8,230 nt of DNA from Oscillospiraceae bacterium (GTDB taxonomy: Bacteria; Bacillota; Clostridia; Oscillospirales; Ruminococcaceae), in the NCBI GenBank assembly GCA_009776345.1, contig WRLS01000094.1:1-8230 (forward strand), read 5' to 3'. A program made the position numbers and the translations under genes. The notes under the pieces are model-generated. The model saw only the letters and a program-made list of their open reading frames with translations, ran no database searches and had not been told where the DNA came from. Positions 1 through 5,621 of the stretch are shown piece after piece. Every line of letters begins with the position of its first letter. The stretch's first letter is position 1.

Positions 1-156
1 GCGGCTGTGTATAAAGAAAGTGCGGTAACAACCGCGGCGGGGCTGAAAACAGGCGATATGATAAGCATACGTTTCCACGACGGCACTGCGCAAGCCAAAG
101 TAACGGAGTGCGAACAAACCGGGGGCAGAAGTGATGGCGAAAGAAATAACCTTTGA
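1..156 (+). CDS. xseA: Exodeoxyribonuclease VII large subunit, C-terminal fragment (5' end outside window)
   Basis: Frame 1 is open from the first base to a TGA at 154-156, giving 51 residues. The segment ends in a short beta-type tail (GLKTGDMISIRFHDGTAQAKV) that matches the usual end of XseA, where a 'GD.l.irl.DG.a.a.V' element follows the catalytic and coiled-coil parts. XseA is the catalytic subunit of exonuclease VII, which degrades single-stranded DNA in both directions in the cytoplasm during repair. The identity rests mainly on this tail plus the immediately following and overlapping xseB, its obligate partner. The last 13 or so residues (QTGGRSDGERNNL) look like a non-conserved extension created by reading into xseB. 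The overlap with xseB is 23-26 nt, typical of coupled subunit synthesis. The catalytic region lies upstream of the window, so it cannot be judged here. Confidence 0.85.
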   Translation, partial: AAVYKESAVTTAAGLKTGDMISIRFHDGTAQAKVTECEQTGGRSDGERNNL

Positions 157-346
157 AGCCGCCCTTGAGCGGCTGGATCAAATCGTAGCGGCGCTGGGCA
201 GCGGGGACGCGCCCCTTGACCGGTCGCTCGCGCTGTATAAAGAAGGCGCGGAGCTTACTGCGTTTTGCGCACAAAAGCTTGAACAGGCAAAGCTTACGGT
301 GGAAACGCTTTTCCCGCCCGCGCCGGGGGTACAGCCCGATGAATGA
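134..346 (+). CDS. xseB: Exodeoxyribonuclease VII small subunit
   Basis: A 70-residue protein starting MAKEITFEAALERLDQIVAALGS. It carries the XseB hallmarks: a TFE.AL..L..IV..L.SGD.PL..SL.LY.EG..L...C...L..A segment across residues 6-55, forming two helices. The length matches the family (about 60-80 residues). XseB binds the XseA large subunit to make cytoplasmic exonuclease VII. The preferred start is ATG at 134, with a G-rich stretch (121-125) about 8 nt upstream. A GTG at 131 directly before it would add one Met and cannot be excluded. The gene begins inside the end of xseA and its own stop overlaps the ispA start by 8 nt (ATGAATGA), so all three are probably translated in a coupled way. 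The last 10 residues are Pro-rich and unconserved. Confidence 0.93.
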   Translation: MAKEITFEAALERLDQIVAALGSGDAPLDRSLALYKEGAELTAFCAQKLEQAKLTVETLFPPAPGVQPDE

Positions 347-1232
347 TTATAAATCACGGCTTGACGGTTATGCCGGTATGATCGAGAGCGCATTGCCCGC
401 GTTCCTGCCGGACGCAAAAGATTCCGCCGTAGCACAGGCTATGCATTATTCGCTGATAGGCGGGGGCAAGCGGATACGGGGCGCGCTTTTGCTCGCGGTG
501 TTTGAGCTTTTTGCGGGAGAGGAAAGAGCAGAAGAAGCACTGCCCTTCGCCGCCGCGCTGGAGATGGTCCACGCGTATTCGCTGATCCACGACGACCTGC
601 CCTGCATGGACGACGACGATATGCGGCGCGGCAAGCCCTCCTGCCACATCGCCTTCGGGGAGGCCGCCGCCGTACTCGCCGGGGACGCCCTGCTGACCTT
701 GGCGTTTGAAATCTGCACGGATGAAAAAAACCTCGCGGTATTCGGCGCGGGGGCAGTCTTAAAAGCGGCAAACGCCCTGGCAGCCGCCGCCGGCACCTCC
801 GGCATGATCGGCGGGCAGTGGATGGATATAGACGGCGAGGGCAAAGAGGTTTCCGGGGATTATCTGAGGAAAATGGATGAGATGAAAACCGGGGCGCTGA
901 TCTGTTACGGTGCGCGGGCGGGGTGCATACTCGCGGGTGCGCCATACGAAAAAGAAGCCGCGTTGGCGCGTTACGCGCTGGATTTGGGGCTGGCGTTCCA
1001 GATACGCGATGATATTTTGGATAAAACAGCCGCCGCGGAAAAGCTCGGGAAGCCGATAGGCAGCGACGATAAAAATAGAAAGTCAACATACACGGGCTTG
1101 TACGGCTTGGACGGCGCAAAGCGCGAAGCCGAAAGGTTAAGCGGCACCGCGAAAGCCGCGCTGGACAGCACGGGGCTTGAGGCCGGGTTCCTCAAATGGC
1201 TGGCGGATTATCTTTTGGAAAGGGGAAACTGA
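339..1232 (+). CDS. ispA: Short-chain polyprenyl (geranyl/farnesyl) diphosphate synthase
   Basis: A 297-residue class I trans-prenyltransferase that condenses IPP with allylic diphosphates, probably to farnesyl diphosphate, feeding undecaprenyl phosphate and quinone synthesis in the cytoplasm. Visible motifs: GGGKRIRG (41-48, IPP-binding Lys/Arg); first Asp-rich motif in DDLPCMDDDD (85-94) with the two-residue insertion typical of bacterial FPP synthases; RRGKPSCH (96-103); GGQ (158-160); MKTGAL (182-187); second Asp-rich motif QIRDDILD (221-228); and a GKPIGSDDKNRKSTY segment (237-251). The length is normal for IspA. The ATG at 339 is chosen because MNDYKSRLDGYAG fits the family N-terminus and gives an 8-nt overlap with xseB; the same frame is open further upstream, but that part is a shadow of xseB. 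The gene usually lies upstream of dxs in related genomes, which is not so here. Product chain length is inferred, not shown. Confidence 0.95.
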   Translation: MNDYKSRLDGYAGMIESALPAFLPDAKDSAVAQAMHYSLIGGGKRIRGALLLAVFELFAGEERAEEALPFAAALEMVHAYSLIHDDLPCMDDDDMRRGKPSCHIAFGEAAAVLAGDALLTLAFEICTDEKNLAVFGAGAVLKAANALAAAAGTSGMIGGQWMDIDGEGKEVSGDYLRKMDEMKTGALICYGARAGCILAGAPYEKEAALARYALDLGLAFQIRDDILDKTAAAEKLGKPIGSDDKNRKSTYTGLYGLDGAKREAERLSGTAKAALDSTGLEAGFLKWLADYLLERGN

Positions 1233-1238
1233 GCGCGC

Positions 1239-1754
1239 ATGGGCGTTTTGAGGATGGTCACGAGCAATTATGTGATAAACTGCACAGTTTCCGCGTGGAT
1301 ACTGGCTCAGGTGCTTAAGACGGTTTTCACTTATATCGGCTCGGGCAAGCTGCAATGGGAACGCATGGTGGGTGCGGGCGGGATGCCCAGCGCGCACTCC
1401 GCGGGGGTTGTCGCGCTGACTATTTCGGTGGCAAGGAGGGTCGGCTACACATCGCCGGAGTTCGGCATCGCGCTTGCCTTCGCCGTTATCGTAATGTATG
1501 ATGCCATGGGCGTGCGCCGCGCCGCCGGTGAACAGGCAAAGGTGCTGAACAAGATGATTTTTGAGTTTTCCAACACGCCGTTCCTGGACCGCGTGATCAA
1601 AAAAAATAATGATGCGCCCGAAACGCAGGAGCCCGAGGACGCATCCCAATCCCGCGAAAAGGAGCTTAAAGAATACTTGGGGCATACGCCCTTCGAGGTG
1701 CTTTGCGGGGCGCTTCTCGGAATATTGGTTGCGATTTTTATACCGGTGGTGTGA
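1239..1754 (+). CDS. Divergent PAP2 family membrane protein (YuiD/DUF212-like)
   Basis: A 171-residue protein of the DUF212 family, distantly related to PAP2 acid phosphatases. Family signatures are all present: GAGGMPSAHSA (45-55), corresponding to the PAP2 'PSGH' motif with His53; YDAMGVRRAAGEQAKVLN (87-104); and EYLGHTPFEVLCGALLGI (145-162), with His149 in the place of the last PAP2 motif. Hydrophobic stretches at about 11-30, 54-67, 76-90 and 153-171 suggest a small multi-pass inner-membrane protein. Residues 117-145 form a charged, variable loop. The family's substrate is not established; a lipid or prenyl phosphate is plausible from the fold and the ispA neighbour, but this is inference. 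The start at 1239 follows a purine-rich GGAAAGGGG (1218-1226) at a rather long spacing; an in-frame ATG at 1254 is an alternative that would remove five residues. Genes are tightly packed: 6 nt after ispA, 3 nt before tlyA. Confidence 0.9.
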   Translation: MGVLRMVTSNYVINCTVSAWILAQVLKTVFTYIGSGKLQWERMVGAGGMPSAHSAGVVALTISVARRVGYTSPEFGIALAFAVIVMYDAMGVRRAAGEQAKVLNKMIFEFSNTPFLDRVIKKNNDAPETQEPEDASQSREKELKEYLGHTPFEVLCGALLGILVAIFIPVV

Positions 1755-1757
1755 CCT

Positions 1758-2555
1758 ATGAAAACGCGTCTGGACGCCCGCCTGGTCGAAATGGGCAGTG
1801 CCACCGGCCGTGACAGGGCAAAGGCCATGATTATGTCCGGCATGGTATATGTAAACGGCGAAAAGGCCGTGAAGGCGGGCGAGGAAGTCTGTGAAACCGC
1901 CGATGTGGAAGTCCGCGGCAACGGCCTGCGATGGGTGAGCCGCGGCGGGATGAAGCTGGAAAAAGCGCTTGATGTATTCCCAATAAAGCTTTCCGGTAAG
2001 ATTTGCATGGATATCGGCGCGTCCACCGGCGGCTTCACGGATTGTATGCTAAACGGCGGCGCGGCAAAGGTCTATGCCGTGGATGTCGGTTACGGGCAGC
2101 TCGCCTGGAAGCTCAGATGCGATGGGCGCGTTGCCGTTATGGAGCGCACAAACATCCGCTATGTAACCCCCGAAATGATCGGGGAAGCGCTGGATTTTTG
2201 CGGTGTTGATGTGTCGTTCATATCGCTGAAGCTTGTTATCCCGGTGATGGCGGCTTTGCTGAAAGAAAACGGCGAAGCCGTATGCCTGATAAAACCGCAG
2301 TTTGAGGCGGGGCGCGGCAAGGTCGGCAAAAACGGCGTGGTGCGCGATGCCTCTGTCCATTTAGAGGTTTCGGAAAAAATCTGCGAATTTGCGCGGGGCA
2401 GCGGCTTCTCGGTTATGGGCTTCGGTTATTCGCCGATAAAAGGGCCGCGCGGCAACATAGAATACCTGCTTTACTTAAAAAAGACGCAGAGCGGGGACGC
2501 CGTATCCCCCGAAGAAATAGCCGAAACCGTAAGAAAATCCCATATGGAGATGTAA
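1758..2555 (+). CDS. tlyA: TlyA family 23S/16S rRNA 2'-O-methyltransferase
   Basis: A 265-residue protein with an N-terminal S4 RNA-binding domain (about residues 3-64, including RLDARLVEMG and AKAMIMSGMVYVNGE) followed by an FtsJ/RrmJ-type SAM methyltransferase domain. The SAM site is MDIGASTGGFTD (84-95), with VYAVDVGYGQLAWKLR (105-120) as the next conserved block. The putative catalytic K-D-K-E tetrad falls at Lys69, Asp151 (VDVSFISL), Lys179 (LIKPQFEAG) and Glu235 (GNIEYLL). In mycobacteria TlyA 2'-O-methylates cytidines in 16S and 23S rRNA and its loss gives capreomycin resistance; the name 'hemolysin' is historical. Length and tail (PEEIAETVRKSH) are standard for Firmicutes. The start ATG at 1758 lies 3 nt after the upstream stop, with a weak G-rich site (GGTGG, 1745-1749) before it, suggesting translational coupling. 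In relatives dxs usually precedes tlyA directly. Confidence 0.95.
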   Translation: MKTRLDARLVEMGSATGRDRAKAMIMSGMVYVNGEKAVKAGEEVCETADVEVRGNGLRWVSRGGMKLEKALDVFPIKLSGKICMDIGASTGGFTDCMLNGGAAKVYAVDVGYGQLAWKLRCDGRVAVMERTNIRYVTPEMIGEALDFCGVDVSFISLKLVIPVMAALLKENGEAVCLIKPQFEAGRGKVGKNGVVRDASVHLEVSEKICEFARGSGFSVMGFGYSPIKGPRGNIEYLLYLKKTQSGDAVSPEEIAETVRKSHMEM

Positions 2556-2556
2556 C

Positions 2557-2572
2557 TTAAATTATTATTTAA
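2557..2572. repeat. AT-rich inverted repeat between tlyA and nadK
   Basis: A perfect 6-bp palindrome TTAAAT-TATT-ATTTAA lies 2 nt after the tlyA stop, in the 39-nt gap before nadK. This gap is much more AT-rich than the surrounding coding DNA. With no GC pairs it cannot act as a strong terminator. It could be an operator, or part of a weak promoter (TATTAT at 2563-2568 resembles a -10 box, but no good -35 is seen 17 nt upstream). The repeat is read directly; any function is inference. Confidence 0.4.
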
Positions 2573-2578
2573 CTGCTT

Positions 2579-2583
2579 GGGGA
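2579..2583 (+). promoter_or_regulatory. Probable ribosome binding site that sets the nadK start
   Basis: GGGGA is the only purine-rich element in the tlyA-nadK gap. It lies 11 nt before ATG 2595 and overlaps the other possible starts (TTG 2577, ATG 2583), which have no such element upstream. This favours 2595, although the spacing is slightly long. Confidence 0.5.
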
Positions 2584-2594
2584 TGTATTGCTGT

Positions 2595-3449
2595 ATGAAA
2601 GTATTTTTGCGCCCGAACACAGAAAAAGGGGACAGCGCCGGATGTACCCGCTTGGTTGTGGGGGAGCTTTTGCGGCTGGGCATGGAGCCTATGCTGGAAA
2701 GCCCGCTGGTATATATGGCGGGGGGCGCCCGCTGTATTTCCGGGGACGCGGCGGAGTTGCTGAAGGCCTGCGATATTGTCATGCCGATCGGCGGGGACGG
2801 CACTTTAATACGCTCTACTCACGGGGCGGTAAAGGCGAACAAACCCGTGCTGGGGATAAACACGGGCAGGGTCGGGTTTTTGACACAGCTTGAAAGCACG
2901 GAAACGGACAAGCTCTATTTACTCAAAGAGGGGCGGTATAAAATCTCCAAGCGGATGCTGCTGGAGGGGCGCGTAACCGGCGGGAAAAAGGAGCGGCGCT
3001 TTATCGCCCTAAATGATATTGTGGTTTTCCGAGGCCCTGCCTACAGCATCGCGGATATAGAGGTACATCAGGGCGAGCGGCTGATTACCCGCCAGCGCGG
3101 CGATGGGCTGATTTTCTCCACCGCGACAGGCTCCACCGCGTATTCGCTTTCGGCGGGCGGCCCGATCGTTGACCCGGAAATTGACCTTATCCTGCTGACG
3201 GCAATCTGCCCCCACGCAACCTTCCGTTGCACGATGGCACTGCCGTCGGGGCAGCAGTACAGCGTCCGTGAGCATGGCGCGTACCGTGAATGCGGTCTGC
3301 ATATCACGGCGGACGGGAGGCAGACCGGGGAGATAGCGGCGGGGGACAGGCTGGTTATCACGAGGTATAAGAAAAGGGCGAAGTTCATAGACCTGGGCCT
3401 GCACGATTTTTATGACAGCGTCACAGAAAAACTGAGCTGGAGGAAGTAG
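2595..3449 (+). CDS. nadK: NAD kinase (ATP/polyphosphate-NAD kinase)
   Basis: A 284-residue cytoplasmic NAD kinase that phosphorylates NAD to NADP. The diagnostic GGDGT nucleotide motif is at 66-70 (MPIGGDGTLIRSTHGA), followed by GINTGRVGFL (87-96), LND (139-141, in the place of the usual N-E/D substrate-binding pair) and the long conserved segment 169-191 (GDGLIFSTATGSTAYSLSAG, then GPI). LLTAICPH (200-207) follows. The segment after ICPH (ATFRCTMALP) departs from the common 'xxRPlvlP' form, a modest divergence. Length is normal. ATG 2595 (MKVFLRPNTEK) is preferred because it fits the family N-terminus and has GGGGA about 11 nt upstream; an ATG at 2583 and a TTG at 2577 would add 4 or 6 residues (MYCC or MGMYCC) with no ribosome site. 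argR follows after 2 nt. Confidence 0.94.
   Translation: MKVFLRPNTEKGDSAGCTRLVVGELLRLGMEPMLESPLVYMAGGARCISGDAAELLKACDIVMPIGGDGTLIRSTHGAVKANKPVLGINTGRVGFLTQLESTETDKLYLLKEGRYKISKRMLLEGRVTGGKKERRFIALNDIVVFRGPAYSIADIEVHQGERLITRQRGDGLIFSTATGSTAYSLSAGGPIVDPEIDLILLTAICPHATFRCTMALPSGQQYSVREHGAYRECGLHITADGRQTGEIAAGDRLVITRYKKRAKFIDLGLHDFYDSVTEKLSWRK
3439..3446 (+). promoter_or_regulatory. Strong Shine-Dalgarno site of argR inside the nadK 3' end
   Basis: GGAGGAAG lies within the last codons of nadK, 5 nt before the argR ATG at 3452. It fixes the argR start and is the best ribosome-binding sequence in the window, together with GAGGAAG (3905-3911) before recN. Confidence 0.75.
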
Positions 3450-3451
3450 AA

Positions 3452-3898
3452 ATGAAATCACACCGGCATAGAAAAATCCTGGAGCTTATTGAAGCGAATG
3501 AGGCTGAAACACAGGAGGAGCTTCAAAGCCTGTTGCGCGAAAACGGCTTCGCGGTGACACAGGCAACGGTTTCGCGCGATATCCGTGAGCTGGGGCTTGT
3601 GAAGGCGCAGTCGTCCAAGGGCTATAAATACGCCGTAAACCAGAACCGTGACAGCGCGGAAATGAGCATAAAATTCCACGCGGTGTTTACCGAAGCCGTC
3701 ACATCCATAGACAGCGCGGAAAATATTGTTGTAATCCGCTGTTATATAGGCATGGCGAACGCGGCGTGCGCGGCGCTGGATTCGATTAAGTGGAAGGATG
3801 TTGTGGGGACGATCGCCGGGGACGACACTATTTTCTGCGTAATGCGCGACAAAGCCGCGGCATTGGATTTTGTCGGGCAGTTGAGGAAATTGATATAA
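3452..3898 (+). CDS. argR: Arginine repressor ArgR/AhrC
   Basis: A 148-residue transcription regulator that senses L-arginine as a hexamer and binds ARG boxes to control arginine synthesis and catabolism genes. The N-terminal winged helix-turn-helix spans about residues 1-65, with the recognition segment FAVTQATVSRDIRELGLVK (33-51). The C-terminal oligomerisation and arginine-binding domain (about 75-148) shows GMANAACAALDSI (100-112) and GTIAGDDTIFCVMRD (119-133), where Asp124-Asp125 correspond to the arginine-contacting acidic pair. The length is exactly typical for Firmicutes. In this conserved block argR sits between nadK and recN and is not linked to arginine genes, as is usual in Bacilli and Clostridia. 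I saw no convincing ARG box in front of it. Confidence 0.96.
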   Translation: MKSHRHRKILELIEANEAETQEELQSLLRENGFAVTQATVSRDIRELGLVKAQSSKGYKYAVNQNRDSAEMSIKFHAVFTEAVTSIDSAENIVVIRCYIGMANAACAALDSIKWKDVVGTIAGDDTIFCVMRDKAAALDFVGQLRKLI

Positions 3899-3918
3899 TA
3901 ATCTGAGGAAGAAAAATA

Positions 3919-5592
3919 ATGCTCACACAGCTTTACATCCATAATATCGCCGTTATACACAAAGCCTCCATCAGCTTTACCGGGGGCTTTAACGTGTTTA
4001 CCGGGGAAACCGGGGCGGGCAAAACAGTGCTTGTCAGCGCGATTGACATGGTGCTGGGGGAACGCACCTCCCGCGATATTATCCGAAGCGGCGAGGATAA
4101 GGCGCTGGTGTCCGCGCTGTTTGAAGGGGTATCGCCGAAAGCGTCGGAAATCTTGGAGCGGCAGGGCTATCCCGGCAGTGACGGCAGTGTGCTGATAACG
4201 CGGGAGATCACCGCCGCCGGGAAAAACAACTGCCGTATAAACGGGATGCCCGCCACTGTCGGGATATTAAGAGAAATCGCATCCGCGCTTATCAGTATAC
4301 ACGGCCAGCGGGACAGCGGCCGTCTCCTCTCGCCGGAGCAGCATATTGCGCTGATTGACGCGTTTGGCGGGCTTGGCGGGCTGTTTGCCGAATACAGGGA
4401 GAGCTACGGCAATTACCGCAGGATAAAATCAGAGCTTTTAGGGCTTGCCATGGACGACGCGCAAAAGGCGCGGCGCATAGATATGCTCACATTCCAAGTG
4501 CAGGAGATCGAAGCCGCGCAATTGGACGTGGACGAGGAAAATACGCTTGTATCCCGCAGAAAGGCAATCCGCAACAGCGGGCGCATCCGTGAAGGGCTGG
4601 CGGGCGGATACGCGGCAATAACCGGGGACGACGATTCACCGGGCATAAGTGAGCTGTTTGGACAGCTTGCGGACGGCGTTTCCGAGGCCGCAAGGTTCCT
4701 AGGGCAGATGGAGCCGCTGTCACTTAGGCTGGAGGAAATCGGCTACGAGATTGAGGAAGCAGGGGCGGAAATCCGCAGGGCGATTGACGAGCTTGAATTC
4801 GACCGGCACGAGCTGGACGACATCGAAAGCCGCCTTGATATAATATATAACCTGAAGAAAAAATACGGCGCGAATATCCCCGCGGTTTTGGCGTTTTGCC
4901 AAAATGCCGCCGAAGAGCTTGAAGGGCTGCTGGGTTCCGAGGCGAAGGCGCAAAGGCTCGAACAGGCGGCAGCGGCGGCGGAAAGCGAAGCCACGCGGCT
5001 TGCGGCGGAGCTTTCGGAAAAACGGCTGGCGGCGTCGGAAGCTTTCATAACAGCGGTGGAGGGGGAGCTTGCATACCTAGATATGCCGGATGTAAAACTC
5101 AGCGTTTCATGTCGGCGCACCGATTTAGGGGCGGGGGGATGGGACGCGATTGAGTTTTACGTGACGACAAATATCGGGGAGCCGCCGGGGCCGCTGAGCA
5201 AAATAGCGTCGGGCGGTGAAATCGCGCGGATGATGCTGGCGATAAAAAATGTATTGGCGGACCGTGACGGAGTGGACACAATGATATTCGATGAGGTCGA
5301 CTCCGGCGTGAGCGGCCGCGCGGCGGGGAAGATCGGCGCGAAACTGCGGCAGGCGTCACAAGGCCGCCAGCTGATCTGCGTTACGCATTTGGCGCAGGTC
5401 GCGGCGTGTGCGGACAGCCATCTCTACATATACAAGGAGGTTGAGGGCGACCGTGCCTTTACAAAAGTCGAAGCGCTTTCGGGCGAGGGCGTTTTCCGCG
5501 AGCTGGCAAGGATCACAAGCGGCGACCTTATAACCGAAGCGGCGATAGAAAATGCCCGCGCACTGTGGGAATTCGGGCACTCTAATCAGTAA
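3919..5592 (+). CDS. recN: DNA repair ATPase RecN
   Basis: A 557-residue SMC-like ATPase that acts in the cytoplasm early in double-strand break repair. The N-terminal half-domain has LYIHNIAVIHKASISF (5-20), Walker A GETGAGKT (29-36) and the Q-loop region SIHGQRDSGRLL (126-137). A central coiled-coil pair covers about 155-380, rich in Glu, Ala and Arg, with an Ala-rich run near 349-355. The C-terminal half-domain has the ABC signature LSKIASGGEIARMML (426-440), Walker B TMIFDEVDSGVSG (454-466) and the H-loop VTHLAQVA (488-495). All catalytic elements are intact and the length matches the family (about 550-570). GAGGAAG at 3905-3911 is 7 nt before the ATG. It follows argR as in most Clostridia and Bacilli, but the spoIVB-spo0A pair that commonly follows recN is absent here. 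Confidence 0.97.
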   Translation: MLTQLYIHNIAVIHKASISFTGGFNVFTGETGAGKTVLVSAIDMVLGERTSRDIIRSGEDKALVSALFEGVSPKASEILERQGYPGSDGSVLITREITAAGKNNCRINGMPATVGILREIASALISIHGQRDSGRLLSPEQHIALIDAFGGLGGLFAEYRESYGNYRRIKSELLGLAMDDAQKARRIDMLTFQVQEIEAAQLDVDEENTLVSRRKAIRNSGRIREGLAGGYAAITGDDDSPGISELFGQLADGVSEAARFLGQMEPLSLRLEEIGYEIEEAGAEIRRAIDELEFDRHELDDIESRLDIIYNLKKKYGANIPAVLAFCQNAAEELEGLLGSEAKAQRLEQAAAAAESEATRLAAELSEKRLAASEAFITAVEGELAYLDMPDVKLSVSCRRTDLGAGGWDAIEFYVTTNIGEPPGPLSKIASGGEIARMMLAIKNVLADRDGVDTMIFDEVDSGVSGRAAGKIGAKLRQASQGRQLICVTHLAQVAACADSHLYIYKEVEGDRAFTKVEALSGEGVFRELARITSGDLITEAAIENARALWEFGHSNQ

Positions 5593-5621
5593 AAACTCAA
5601 AAAAAGGGAGTGTAAATAAAT

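Noticed and set aside
216..338. Upstream extension of the ispA frame starting at ATG 216
   Set aside because: The extra 41 residues are a +1-frame reading of xseB, are unlike any IspA N-terminus, and have no ribosome site.
439..1119. Long open frame on the minus strand (226 codons) opposite ispA
   Set aside because: It is Arg/Pro/Ser-rich, with no recognisable domain, and lies fully antisense to a well-supported ispA; such frames are expected opposite GC-rich genes.
1137..2038. Two overlapping minus-strand open frames opposite the PAP2-like gene and tlyA (to 1685, and 1445-2038)
   Set aside because: No family motifs and low-complexity composition, while the plus-strand genes are unmistakable. 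Shadow frames.
2577..2594. TTG 2577 or ATG 2583 as the nadK start
   Set aside because: The GGGGA element overlaps or follows these codons, and the added residues (MGMYCC) are outside the family N-terminus.
4967..4985. GC-rich gcg/gca repeat in recN, considered as a simple-sequence repeat
   Set aside because: It encodes a short Ala run in the coiled coil, with mixed codons and no exact repeat unit suggesting slippage.
5560..5621. Terminator behind recN
   Set aside because: No GC-rich stem followed by a T-run is present; the A-run at 5598-5605 is not preceded by a hairpin on the plus strand.
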